Assembly: GCF_022761115.1 (NCBI RefSeq)
Contig: NZ_JAKWJS010000002.1
Coordinates: 124,001 to 188,000, forward strand
DNA from: Dyella sp. RRB7
Lineage (GTDB): Bacteria; Pseudomonadota; Gammaproteobacteria; Xanthomonadales; Rhodanobacteraceae
Reading direction: 5' to 3'
Length of the DNA: 64,000 nt
In this document: positions 47,612-56,677 of the stretch, piece after piece
Layout: each line of letters starts with the position of its first letter
Numbering within the stretch: position 1 is the stretch's first letter
Notes under the pieces: generated by a model
The model's input: only the letters and a program-made list of their open reading frames with translations
Database searches by the model: none
Told to the model about the DNA's origin: nothing
Position numbers and translations under genes: made by a program

Positions 47612-47637
47612 ATTCTATATTTCCATAATGATAGAAT
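47612..47637. promoter_or_regulatory. Probable ArsR operator in the divergent arsC2/arsH promoter region
   Basis: ATTCTAT and ATAGAAT arms, perfect inverted copies of seven bases, lie 12 bases apart in the 96-base gap between the divergent arsC2 and arsH genes, an AT-rich island in GC-rich DNA. Position and form suit ArsR; binding is inferred. Confidence 0.6.
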
Positions 47638-47671
47638 CGTTACATCAACGCAACTGGTCCGGACCCTTGCC

Positions 47672-48499
47672 ATGACGCTGCATGACTTACCCCACATCAC
47701 CGCTGATGTGCTCGACAAACCCAGCCTGGACAAGCTGGCCCTGCCAGCGGGTTCCAGTCATCCGCCGAGGATCTTGATCCTGTACGGTTCGTTGCGCCCG
47801 CAGTCGTTCAGCCGAAAGTTGGCTCTGGAGGCCGAGCGGATTCTTCAGCAGTTTGGCGCCGAAACCCGGGTGTTCGATCCTCATGAGTTACCGATGCTCG
47901 ACAGCGTGCCCGCGAGCCACCCCAAGGTGCAGGAGCTGCGCGCACTGTCCCTGTGGTCGGAAGGCCAGGTCTGGGTGAGCCCGGAACGTCATGGCTCGGT
48001 GACCGGGGTATTCAAGAATCAGATCGACTGGCTACCGCTGGAAGATGGCAGCGTGCGTCCCACCCAGGGACGGACCTTGGCCGTGATGCAAGTCAGTGGT
48101 GGCTCGCAGTCCTTCAACGTGGTCAATGCGCTGCGCGTGCTCGGTCGCTGGATGCGCATGGTAACCATCCCGAACCAGTCGTCGGTGGCAAAGGCCTGGC
48201 AGGAGTTCGATGACCAAGGTCGCATGAAGCCGTCGGCGTTTTACGATCGCGTCGTGGACGTGATGGAAGAGCTGTTCAAGTTCACGCTGATGGTGCGCGA
48301 TCGCAGCGACTATCTCGTGGACCGCTACAGTGAACGCAAGGGTGCGGCCGAGGCCCTCGCGCTTTCCGCCGCCGCGGGAGTCACGGAGGTGATCGCTGCT
48401 TCCGCGCCCGCACCGTTGCCGGCGACGGATTCCGCAACAGCGCGCAAGCCTTCCACGCGTCCGGCCTGCTGCAGCAGTACCACGGAGGCCTGTTCATGA
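47672..48499 (+). CDS. arsH: ArsH organoarsenical/NADPH-flavin oxidoreductase
   Basis: 275 residues. Flavodoxin-like FMN protein with the phosphate-binding [15 protein letters not shown] and the ArsH-specific stretches [28 protein letters not shown] and [23 protein letters not shown]. Oxidises trivalent organoarsenicals. Start chosen at ATG 47672; the longer open frame upstream crosses the arsC2 gene. A C-terminal extension of about 40 residues ends with a cysteine-containing tail ([12 protein letters not shown]) that ArsH proteins normally lack. Confidence 0.93.
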   Translation: MTLHDLPHITADVLDKPSLDKLALPAGSSHPPRILILYGSLRPQSFSRKLALEAERILQQFGAETRVFDPHELPMLDSVPASHPKVQELRALSLWSEGQVWVSPERHGSVTGVFKNQIDWLPLEDGSVRPTQGRTLAVMQVSGGSQSFNVVNALRVLGRWMRMVTIPNQSSVAKAWQEFDDQGRMKPSAFYDRVVDVMEELFKFTLMVRDRSDYLVDRYSERKGAAEALALSAAAGVTEVIAASAPAPLPATDSATARKPSTRPACCSSTTEACS

Positions 48500-48930
48500 C
48501 GCCCACGCCTATGCCGGTCACCATCTACCACAACCCTGACTGTGGTACCTCGCGCAACACACTGGCATTGATCCGCCATGCAGGCATCGAGCCCACCGTT
48601 ATTGAGTACCTGCAGCACCCGCCCACGCGCGAACGGTTGATCCAGCTGATCGACGAAGCCATGTTGCGACCGCGCGAGGCGGTGCGTGAAAAGGGGACCC
48701 CGTTCGCGGCGCTTGGCCTGGGCGAGCCTGGCGTCACCGATGAGATGATTATCGACGCCATGCTTGCGCATCCCATCCTCATCAATCGGCCCTTCGTGGT
48801 GACGCCGATGGGGACGCGGCTATGCCGCCCGTCCGAGGTGGTGCTGGACATCTTGCCGCCGGTCACGCGTCCCTTCACCAAAGAGGATGGCGAAGTGGTG
48901 ATCGATGCCCAGGGGCAGCGCGTCCGATAG
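48496..48930 (+). CDS. arsC3: Arsenate reductase, glutaredoxin-linked type
   Basis: 144 residues of the ArsC/Spx fold: [19 protein letters not shown] with the catalytic Cys, then the [11 protein letters not shown] and [16 protein letters not shown] stretches with the Arg residues that bind arsenate. Mechanistically distinct from the two LMW-phosphatase-type enzymes in this operon. The start overlaps arsH (ATGA at 48496-48499). Confidence 0.93.
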   Translation: MTPTPMPVTIYHNPDCGTSRNTLALIRHAGIEPTVIEYLQHPPTRERLIQLIDEAMLRPREAVREKGTPFAALGLGEPGVTDEMIIDAMLAHPILINRPFVVTPMGTRLCRPSEVVLDILPPVTRPFTKEDGEVVIDAQGQRVR

Positions 48931-49122
48931 CGAGGCGCCGGCGGATGGTCGTTCTGTCACCACCATGCGCCGCTTCCTGTTTTAAGATCCGACGCTTTAA
49001 GGCGGTGGGGCTCGACGCGATCGTCGGCCCCGTGGGCGGCGGTGCACGGTCGCAAGAACATTGGCCACGCGCGCTTGCCGTTCTGCCGCACTACAACCTA
49101 GCAGTCAACATCGAGGAATGGC

Positions 49123-52083
49123 ATGGCTTCGATTGACCGGACGGCGTACCCGCAATTCAAACGCAATCCTGTAGTTCGCGAGCTCGTCGCGTTCTATACG
49201 CTCTCTGATACCGAGCTCGCGTTCGTCACGCAACATGCCCGACAAGCGCCCAGCCGCCTAACGCTGGCCATCTTGCTCAAAAGCTTTCAACGCCTGAAAT
49301 ATTTTCCTGCGTTGGATGATGTACCCCTCGCCGTGATTCGCCACATCCGGGCATCCTTGAAATTCAGGATGCAGATCAAGCCGGCGACTCCCAGCACCGT
49401 CACGCTCTACCGCTATCACCAGCTCGTTCGTAAAAATCTGCAGTTTCAGGCGTTCGAGCATGGCGGGTTAGATGTCGCCGCCCGCGCCATCCAAGACGCC
49501 GCAGCGGTCATGGACAATCCGCCCGACCTGATCAACGTCGGCATCGAACAACTGGTCAAGGATCGTTTCGAGCTTCCCGCGTTCAGCACACTCGACCGCC
49601 TTAGCCGTCGCATTCGCACCCTGGTCAACGGTCGCTTCTTTGCCGAGATGGAACGGCGCCTGACCACGGAAGAGAAAGAGCGCCTGGATGCGCTTGTTCA
49701 GTCGAAAGGATCGGCGGCCAAAAGCCCGCTCCACGAGGTGAAGCGGCTACCCAAGCGATCCTCCCTCAAGCACTTCCAAGAGTTGCTCGACCACATGGCG
49801 AAGCTCGACGAGCTCGTTGCCACGGAGCAGCCGCTGGCCGGCATTCCTGAACTCAAACGCAAGCATTTCGCCGCAGAAGCACGAGTCTTGGATGCGGCGG
49901 AGCTAAAGGACTTTCGACCCGCCAAACGCCGCGCGTTGCTGCTGTGCCTAATCCATCGTGCTCGCGTCCAAGCGCGCGATGATCTCGCCGACATGTTCAT
50001 CAAGCGGATCGGCAAGATCCACAACCACGGCAAGGAAGAACTGGAGCGTCTGCGTAGCCGCTACCGTGAAAAGGCAGAGACGTTAGTGGCCACCATGTCC
50101 GATGTCATCCGTGTACTGAGCGAACATCACAGCGACACCACAGCCGGGCGCGAGATACGGCGCCTGGTGACGGCGCGCGGGAGCATCGAGACCTTTCAGC
50201 AGGACTGCAACGCGATCGCAGCCCACAGCGGCGACAACTATCTGCCGCTGCTGTGGCCGTACTACAAGTCTCATCGCGCCACCATTCTTCGCATGGTGCG
50301 GCTGCTGGATATGAAGTCGACCACAGAGGATCAATCGCTGATTGATGCGATGGAGCTCGTGCTTGCCCAAGAGCGCAGTCGCAGCGAATGGCTGGATGAG
50401 CCCGTGGACCTTTCGTTCACCACACACCTTTGGCGGAAAACACTGATTCACCGCATGGAGTCGGGGGAGGAACGGATCCATCGACGCCATTTTGAGGTCT
50501 GCGTGTTTTCATCGCTGGCCAACGAGCTGAAGTCAGGCGACGTGGCCGTTCGCGGCTCGGAAGCCTATGCAGATCAGGGCGAGCAACTGCTGACTTGGGA
50601 AGAATGCGAGCCACAAGTGGAGGACTACTGCCGCACACTAGATCTGCCGTCGAACCCGGTTGCGTTCGTCAATGCACTGCAATCGCGCCTGATGGCGATG
50701 GCTGAGCAGACCGATCAGGAATATGTCGACAACGGCCAGGTCGTGATCGACGATCAAGGTATGCCCGTCCTGAAGCGCAACAAGGCCAAGGAAATGACGG
50801 GCAGCGCACGCGCCCTTGAAACAGCCATCCATGAGCGCCTGAAAGAACGCAGTGTCATTGATGTGTTGTGCGACGTCGGGCACTGGACCAACTGGCACCG
50901 TCACTTCGGCCCCTTGTCGGGCTCCGATCCTAAGATCGACCAGCCGGCCGAACGCTATGTACTGACGGCCTTTACCTACGGATGCAACCTGGGCCCGAAC
51001 CAGGCCGCCCGGCATTTCCGGGGTGCGGTGTCGGCGCACATGCTCTCGTTCGTCAATCGCCGGCACATTGATGCCAACAAGTTGTCAGCTGCCTGCCGGG
51101 ACATCATCAATAGCTACGCAAACCTGCAGCTCCCCAAGCATTGGGGCGATGGCAAGCGTGCGGCGGCGGATGGTACCAAGTACGAGATGTACGACCAGAA
51201 CACGCTGGCGTCGTATCACATTCGCTACGGCGGCTATGGCGGCATTGCCTACCACCACGTCTCTGACACCTATGTGGCGCTCTTCAGTCACTTCATCCCG
51301 TGTGGCGTCTGGGAGGCGGTCTATATCATCGACGGACTACTGAAGAACACGTCCGATATCCAGCCAGACATCGTGCATGCCGACACGCAGGGCCAGTCAT
51401 TGCCCGTGTTTGGCTTGTCCCACTTGCTGGGCATCCAGCTCATGCCGCGTATTCGCAACTGGCAGGACTATCGGTTCTTCCGACCAGAAGCCGATGTGAC
51501 CTATGAGCATATCGACGCGTTGTTCCGCGATAGCGTCGACTGGGACCTCATCGAAACCCATTGGAAGGATCTCATGCGGGTCGTTCTGTCGATCAAGGCA
51601 GGCAAGATCGCCGCATCAACTTTGCTGCGACGGCTGGGCAACAACAGTCGCAAGAACCGGCTGTATCACGCTTTTCGCGCGCTGGGGTCCGCAGTGCGGA
51701 CATTGTTCTTGCTCCAGTACATCTCCGATCAGGACCTGCGCGAGCAGATCACCGCGTCGACCAACAAGGTCGAGGCCTACAATGGCTTCTCGAAGCACTT
51801 CTTCTTCGGCGGGGAGGGGGTTATTGCCGACAATGATCCCGTCGAGCAAGAAAAGGCCGTCAAATATAACGACCTGGTCGCCAACGCGGTGATCTTCCAT
51901 AACGTCGTGGAGCAGACCCGCATCATTAAATCCTTGATGCGGGATGGCTGGAAAATCACGGCAGAGGATGTTGCAGCCTTGAGCCCCTACGTAACGGCGC
52001 ACATCAAGCGCTTCGGTGACTATCTCATCGACATGGATGCCATCCCGGACCCGTACGAGAGCGACTTAGCTTTGGCCGCCTAA
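49123..52083 (+). CDS. tnpA: Tn3-family transposase TnpA
   Basis: 986 residues, the usual size. The DDE catalytic residues are in AADGTKYEMYDQ (about residue 682), IVHADTQGQSLPVFG (about 752) and STNKVEAYNGFSKHFFFGG (about 883). The N-terminal DUF4158-like domain begins with the FKRNPVVRELVAFYTL stretch. GAGGAAT precedes the ATG. It ends 53 bases before the right inverted repeat and appears intact, so the element could still be mobile. The 192 bases between arsC3 and tnpA hold nothing recognisable. Confidence 0.95.
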   Translation: MASIDRTAYPQFKRNPVVRELVAFYTLSDTELAFVTQHARQAPSRLTLAILLKSFQRLKYFPALDDVPLAVIRHIRASLKFRMQIKPATPSTVTLYRYHQLVRKNLQFQAFEHGGLDVAARAIQDAAAVMDNPPDLINVGIEQLVKDRFELPAFSTLDRLSRRIRTLVNGRFFAEMERRLTTEEKERLDALVQSKGSAAKSPLHEVKRLPKRSSLKHFQELLDHMAKLDELVATEQPLAGIPELKRKHFAAEARVLDAAELKDFRPAKRRALLLCLIHRARVQARDDLADMFIKRIGKIHNHGKEELERLRSRYREKAETLVATMSDVIRVLSEHHSDTTAGREIRRLVTARGSIETFQQDCNAIAAHSGDNYLPLLWPYYKSHRATILRMVRLLDMKSTTEDQSLIDAMELVLAQERSRSEWLDEPVDLSFTTHLWRKTLIHRMESGEERIHRRHFEVCVFSSLANELKSGDVAVRGSEAYADQGEQLLTWEECEPQVEDYCRTLDLPSNPVAFVNALQSRLMAMAEQTDQEYVDNGQVVIDDQGMPVLKRNKAKEMTGSARALETAIHERLKERSVIDVLCDVGHWTNWHRHFGPLSGSDPKIDQPAERYVLTAFTYGCNLGPNQAARHFRGAVSAHMLSFVNRRHIDANKLSAACRDIINSYANLQLPKHWGDGKRAAADGTKYEMYDQNTLASYHIRYGGYGGIAYHHVSDTYVALFSHFIPCGVWEAVYIIDGLLKNTSDIQPDIVHADTQGQSLPVFGLSHLLGIQLMPRIRNWQDYRFFRPEADVTYEHIDALFRDSVDWDLIETHWKDLMRVVLSIKAGKIAASTLLRRLGNNSRKNRLYHAFRALGSAVRTLFLLQYISDQDLREQITASTNKVEAYNGFSKHFFFGGEGVIADNDPVEQEKAVKYNDLVANAVIFHNVVEQTRIIKSLMRDGWKITAEDVAALSPYVTAHIKRFGDYLIDMDAIPDPYESDLALAA

Positions 52084-52136
52084 CGGGAGGGGCAGTGGAC
52101 CCCACCAAAAGGCCAGCAAGTCATTGATCCATGTAA

Positions 52137-52185
52137 TGAATTGGCGTTCTACTTATCAAAATTACACGTATCTCGGCTCAATCCC
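52137..52185 (-). repeat. Right terminal inverted repeat of the Tn3-family transposon
   Basis: Reverse-complement counterpart of 37464-37512, with four mismatches in 49 bases; the outermost bases read GGGA instead of GGGG. The receptor gene starts just outside it. Confidence 0.93.
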
Positions 52186-52194
52186 TATCTCATC

Positions 52195-54537
52195 ATGCTC
52201 GCATGCGGCAGCGGCCTGGCCACCATGGCGGCATCGTACGCACAGGACACACCGCCCGGAGGCGCCACACCAGCGGTACCTCCGCTGCATTCGCCGCCGG
52301 ACGCACCGCGCTCCAGCACGGGCGTTCGCCAGGCCGCGGCACCAGCGCCCACGCCCGACAAGGCAATCAATCTTTCCCAAGTCGTCGTCACCGCCGCGAA
52401 GCGCACCGAATCCATCCAAAGCGTGCCGATTCCCGTCACCGTCGTCACGCTCAACCAGCTTCAAAACCAGGGTTTGAATGACGTGCAGGACCTCACCCAT
52501 GCGGTACCCGGCCTCACGGCGCAAGGAGGCTCATCGGAGACGCTGCAGATCCGGGGCATTGGCACGCCGGACAATGCACGCACGGCCGAGTCGAGCGTGG
52601 GCATCGTGCTGGACGGTGTCGCGCTCGACAGCAATGCATCGGCCGGGCCACCCCAGCTTTTCGATGTGGCGCGCATCGAAGTGCTGGAAGGGCCGCAAGG
52701 GACACTGTTTGGCCGCAGCACATCGGCAGGCCTTCTCAACATCACCACCAATGCGCCTGATCCCAGCAAGACCCAGGTGATCCTGCATGCCGATCAGGGC
52801 AGTCGCGACAGCGGCACACGCACGGCGGTCCTGAACCTGCCAACTTCCACCTACTCGGCCCTCCGGCTTTCATTCGCCAACACGAAGGAGCCGCAGACGG
52901 TCTACAACGACTATCAACACTCCTGGAACGACTCGTTCTACGACAGTTTCCGTGCGCGTTACCTTTGGCAGCCCACGGACAAACTGACGTTCAACCTGAT
53001 CGGCGATTTCACTCGATACAGCGAGACAGGCGGCGGCGACTGGCCTGTCTACCAGTCCACGCCCGGAAGCCGCTTGAGCCAGCTGCTTGCTGTCTGCGGC
53101 ATCGTGCCGAGCCAGGACAACAATCACGTGTGCCAGGACGGTCCGAACGATAACCATGCCAAATCGGACGGAGTTTCGGCGGAGGTCAATTACGATCTTG
53201 GCAACGCAACGCTTACGTCCATCAGCTCACTGCGACGCCTGCGAACCTGGGGACCGGGTGGCGATGCCGACAGCACACCCATCAACCTGCTCAACATCAA
53301 TCTGGGGAACGCTGACCTTCGCAATGAGAGCCAGGAGTTTCGACTGACGTCATCGGACAACGACTTCGTCGACTACGTGGCCGGCTTGTATTACTTCCAC
53401 AGCAAGCAGCTCTATCAAACCCTTCAGGTAGGGCAGCCGCTATTGCCGTTGCCGTATGTCCTTGGCCAATCGTCGCTGACCAATGCGCGCGAGAGGAGCT
53501 ACGCCGGATTCGGTGAGGCCACGCTCAAGTTCACGCCCACGTTCCGTGGCGTGATCGGTCTGCGCTACGGCAACGACGACATCGCCGCAGACACGGATCG
53601 TGCCCTGGCGCCGGGCGCGATCGCTCCCTTTACCGGCCTCGTCGCCATCAACGGGCACGTCGATCACGACTATCACTCTCTGCGGCTTGGCTTGCAGAAG
53701 GACCTGGCCGACAACCTGATGTCGTACGTCACCTTTACCAAAGGCTATAAAGGCCCGGCCGTCAACGATCAGGCGACGACCAACGACGTACCGGTGATCA
53801 TCAAGCCGGAGATTCCGATTTCATGGGAGGCGGGCCTCAAGACCACCTGGCTGGAGGGCCGGCTTGGCCTCAATGGCTCGATCTATCACACGCGTTACGA
53901 AAACTATCAGTCGCTGCTGTTCGATCCCGGCTCGGCGACCTATGTCTACGGCAACGCACCTTCCGTCACCATCAAAGGGTTTGAAGTCAGCGCCTTTGGG
54001 CATTTGAATCCCAACCTCACCCTCAACATGGGGTTGCTTTACAACGATGGACGCTACGGCCCGGGTTACTACGTCTCCTGTGCCCCGAACCAAACCCTTG
54101 CGGAAGGATGCAAGCCGTTCACCAACGCCATGGGCGTGACCGCAACCACCACGGATGCAGCCGGCCATCCATTGATCGGCGCCCCCAAGGTCAAGGTAAC
54201 GCTCAATGCCACTTATACCCATGCATTGAACGCCAGGCTGGACGGTTTTATCTCGGGCGATGCCCTTTACACCTCCCGGATTTATTTCGACCCGGCGTAC
54301 GATCCGGCCGACTCCACTGGCAGCCATGTGACCCTGGGCACCAAGGTGGGCGTGCGCGCCCACGACGGTCGCTGGGGCGCCTATCTGTACGTAAGGAACC
54401 TGACCAACGAGTTCCTGCCGCAGTATCGTTTTGTCACGCCATCGGGAATTGTCCTGGGGGACAGGAATACCTACACCCAGACCGTCGGTGCCGATTCGTT
54501 CCGGACCGTTGGCGTGTCGTTCGACTTGAATTTCTGA
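52195..54537 (+). CDS. TonB-dependent receptor, native 5' end replaced by transposon end
   Basis: Outer-membrane receptor of 780 residues from the ATG at 52195. TonB box VVVTA, plug SIQSVPIPVTVVTLNQLQNQGL and LQIRGIG, VARIEVLEGPQGTLFGRSTSAGLLNITTN, and barrel to a C-terminal FRTVGVSFDLNF ending in Phe. The transposon ends at 52185, ten bases before this ATG. The signal peptide from this ATG (MLACGSGLATMAASYAQ) has no basic n-region; starting at the in-frame TTG 52141 inside the inverted repeat would add KLHVSR and restore one. The native start is lost, so expression and export are uncertain. It precedes a TetR-glycosidase-esterase-transporter set, suggesting uptake of a glycoside. Confidence 0.85.
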   Translation: MLACGSGLATMAASYAQDTPPGGATPAVPPLHSPPDAPRSSTGVRQAAAPAPTPDKAINLSQVVVTAAKRTESIQSVPIPVTVVTLNQLQNQGLNDVQDLTHAVPGLTAQGGSSETLQIRGIGTPDNARTAESSVGIVLDGVALDSNASAGPPQLFDVARIEVLEGPQGTLFGRSTSAGLLNITTNAPDPSKTQVILHADQGSRDSGTRTAVLNLPTSTYSALRLSFANTKEPQTVYNDYQHSWNDSFYDSFRARYLWQPTDKLTFNLIGDFTRYSETGGGDWPVYQSTPGSRLSQLLAVCGIVPSQDNNHVCQDGPNDNHAKSDGVSAEVNYDLGNATLTSISSLRRLRTWGPGGDADSTPINLLNINLGNADLRNESQEFRLTSSDNDFVDYVAGLYYFHSKQLYQTLQVGQPLLPLPYVLGQSSLTNARERSYAGFGEATLKFTPTFRGVIGLRYGNDDIAADTDRALAPGAIAPFTGLVAINGHVDHDYHSLRLGLQKDLADNLMSYVTFTKGYKGPAVNDQATTNDVPVIIKPEIPISWEAGLKTTWLEGRLGLNGSIYHTRYENYQSLLFDPGSATYVYGNAPSVTIKGFEVSAFGHLNPNLTLNMGLLYNDGRYGPGYYVSCAPNQTLAEGCKPFTNAMGVTATTTDAAGHPLIGAPKVKVTLNATYTHALNARLDGFISGDALYTSRIYFDPAYDPADSTGSHVTLGTKVGVRAHDGRWGAYLYVRNLTNEFLPQYRFVTPSGIVLGDRNTYTQTVGADSFRTVGVSFDLNF

Positions 54538-54615
54538 TGATGGCCAACCGCTCAGGGCGAATACCCGCCAATCGGGAAGACGCGCCTCCCTATCACAGGA
54601 CATGGACACCCGACA

Positions 54616-55323
54616 TTGACTACTAAACGCCAGCCACCCAAAGCATCGAACCGCCCAAGCAAGAGCAAGGCGCCGCAGGTCAAGCCGCTGGCCGCTCGTC
54701 GCTCTCATGCGCAGCGCAGCGCCGAAACCCAGGCCAAGCTCATTGAGGCAGCCATTGCGTGCCTGCATCGCGCTGGATACGCCGCGACCACGGTGACCAT
54801 GGTCGCGGATGAGGCCGGAGTAAGTCGTGGCGCGATGTCGCACCAGTACCCGACCAAAACGGACTTGATGCTTGCGGTCGTCCAGGCGGTGTACGAGCAG
54901 GATGCCGAGCACTACAACCGGACCATGGCCGCGGCGCCTCCCGCGCAGTGGCTGGCCGACCTGCCGTCCACCATGTGGGACGTCATCAGCCAGCCCTCCG
55001 GCACCGCGGTGATGGAAATCATGCTCGCGTCGCGCTCCGATCCGGAGCTCGCCGACAAGCTGCGGACCATGCAAACCGCCATCGACACGCGCGCGCACCA
55101 ATGGATCGTCGATCGCATCGCCAGCGCGGGCCTGCGCGATCGCCCCGATGGCGAAGCCATCCATCGCCTGTTCGTCTCGGCCATGCGCGGGCTGTCGCTG
55201 GAGGGCCTGTTTCGTCGCGATCCGGCCGGCGTCCAAAAATCGGTGGCCGTGCTTGGGGAAATCCTGCACCTGCTGTACCCCGCCTTGAAGACAAAACTTC
55301 CGAAGTCACGCAAAAAACCATGA
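54616..55323 (+). CDS. TetR-family transcriptional regulator
   Basis: 235 residues with a basic N-terminal arm (KRQPPKASNRPSKSKAPQ) and a TetR helix-turn-helix, AETQAKLIEAAIACLHRAGYAATTVTMVADEAGVSRGAMSHQYPTK being its core in register. The C-terminal ligand domain is generic. The start is TTG; an ATG at 54602 leads at once to a stop. Its stop overlaps the GH1 gene by ATGA at 55320-55323. It probably controls the neighbouring glycoside genes. Confidence 0.85.
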   Translation: MTTKRQPPKASNRPSKSKAPQVKPLAARRSHAQRSAETQAKLIEAAIACLHRAGYAATTVTMVADEAGVSRGAMSHQYPTKTDLMLAVVQAVYEQDAEHYNRTMAAAPPAQWLADLPSTMWDVISQPSGTAVMEIMLASRSDPELADKLRTMQTAIDTRAHQWIVDRIASAGLRDRPDGEAIHRLFVSAMRGLSLEGLFRRDPAGVQKSVAVLGEILHLLYPALKTKLPKSRKKP

Positions 55324-56555
55324 TCAACATCACGACGCGACGCGCCGTCCCGGAGGGATTCCTCTGGGGCGTGGCAATCTCTGCGCACCAAAGCGAGGGA
55401 GGCAATCAGAACTCGGACGTATGGCTGGCGGAGAACGTGACGCCTACGCTATTTCGCCAGCCATCCGGCCTTGCCTGCGACAGCTACCATCGCTACGCCG
55501 AAGACATCGCCATCGCGGCCGGCGCAGGATTCAACTGCTATCGATTCGGCATCGAATGGTCACGCATCGAACCGCAGCCGGGCACGTTTTCCGAAACGGA
55601 GCTGGACCGCTATTCGCGCATGGTGGACCTTTGCCTGGAGCGTGGCCTGGCCCCCATGGTGACCTATAGCCATTTCACGGTACCGAGATGGTTCGCCGAG
55701 CGCGGGGGGTTCGAGAAGGCGGATGGCGCCGACTTGTTTGCGCGCTTTGCCGAAAAGGTCACCCGGCGCCTGGGCGATCGCCTGGCCGCGGCAACAACCT
55801 TCAACGAGGCCAACATTCAACGCCTGTTGTCGCTCATTCGCTCGCCCAGGGACCAGTTGATGAGTCGCCGCATGATGGCCGAATGCGCCAGGCAGACCGG
55901 GGCAAAGAACTTCTCGTCCTTGCTGTTCACCGATTACCGCAAGACGGAACCCGTGTTGCTCGATGCGCACCGCAAGGCCATGGCGGCCATGAAGGCCGGG
56001 CCCGGGAAGTTTCCGGTCGGCCTTACCCTTACCATGCAGGACATCCAGGGCGTTGGCTGGGTCAACGCCGCCAGGCTAGTCATGGCCAAGCTCTATGGCC
56101 CATGGCTTGACGAGGCGGCCAAAGCGGACTTCATCGGCGTGCAGACTTATACCCGCGCAAGAATCGGCTTGCGCGGACCGCTCCCCCCGCCCAAGTACGC
56201 GGACATGACCGATGCAGGCTACGAGTTCTACCCGCAAGCACTAGGTGGAACCATTCGCCTCGCCGCCGCTCGTACCGGGCGCCCGGTCTATGTCACCGAG
56301 AGCGGTATCGCCACCGGAAATGACCAGCTTCGCATCGCGTACATCAATGCCGCGCTCCGTGAAGTCCGCAGCTGCCTCGACGAAGGCATCGATGTGCGCA
56401 GCTACATTCACTGGTCGCTGCTGGATAACTTCGAATGGACGGCCGGCTATACGCAACGCTTCGGCCTGGTCGAGGTGGATTTTGAATCATTCGAGCGCAC
56501 GCCCAAGCCAAGCATATTCCACCTTGGCTCGATGGCGCGCGAAGGCCGCCTATGA
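55320..56555 (+). CDS. Glycoside hydrolase family 1 (beta-glucosidase-like)
   Basis: 411 residues. FLWGVAISAHQSEGG at the N-terminus (variant of the family FxxGxATSAxQxEG), FGIEWSRIEPQPG, acid/base Glu in ATTFNEAN (usual TFNEP, here Ala for Pro) and nucleophile Glu in VYVTESGIA (usual TENG, here Ser for Asn). Both catalytic Glu are kept. C-terminal WSLLDNFEWTAGYTQRFGLVEVDF is classic. No signal peptide, so cytosolic, and it would cleave a glucoside after import. Start overlaps the TetR stop. Confidence 0.9.
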   Translation: MINITTRRAVPEGFLWGVAISAHQSEGGNQNSDVWLAENVTPTLFRQPSGLACDSYHRYAEDIAIAAGAGFNCYRFGIEWSRIEPQPGTFSETELDRYSRMVDLCLERGLAPMVTYSHFTVPRWFAERGGFEKADGADLFARFAEKVTRRLGDRLAAATTFNEANIQRLLSLIRSPRDQLMSRRMMAECARQTGAKNFSSLLFTDYRKTEPVLLDAHRKAMAAMKAGPGKFPVGLTLTMQDIQGVGWVNAARLVMAKLYGPWLDEAAKADFIGVQTYTRARIGLRGPLPPPKYADMTDAGYEFYPQALGGTIRLAAARTGRPVYVTESGIATGNDQLRIAYINAALREVRSCLDEGIDVRSYIHWSLLDNFEWTAGYTQRFGLVEVDFESFERTPKPSIFHLGSMAREGRL

Positions 56556-56677
56556 ACCGGGCAGGATTCCCTGCCCTCGCCACCTGTGGGTGCCTGCCAG
56601 CAATGACCAGGAAGGACGGGCATTCGCCTGGAACCCAGCGGGCCACTGCGTTTTGATCTTTACGAGGAACCAGCACA

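Larger units (their letters stand above)
37464..52185. mobile_element. 14.7-kb Tn3-family transposon (Tn4651-like) carrying Gabija-like and arsenic-resistance genes
   Basis: Bounded by the 49-bp inverted repeats and encoding a full Tn3-family transposase next to the right end and an internal divergent tnpT-tnpS resolution pair, the arrangement of the Tn4651 group. Cargo left of tnpT is a two- or three-gene Gabija-like operon; cargo between tnpS and tnpA is a RES-domain gene and an arsenic operon. The five bases outside the left end (TAGAA) and right end (TATCT) differ, so the expected 5-bp target duplication is missing, pointing to a deletion or recombination at one end after insertion. Confidence 0.9.

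Noticed and set aside
48822-49136. Plus-strand frame between arsC3 and tnpA
   Set aside because: Overlaps the end of arsC3 and the start of tnpA, with Arg-rich sequence typical of a shadow frame.
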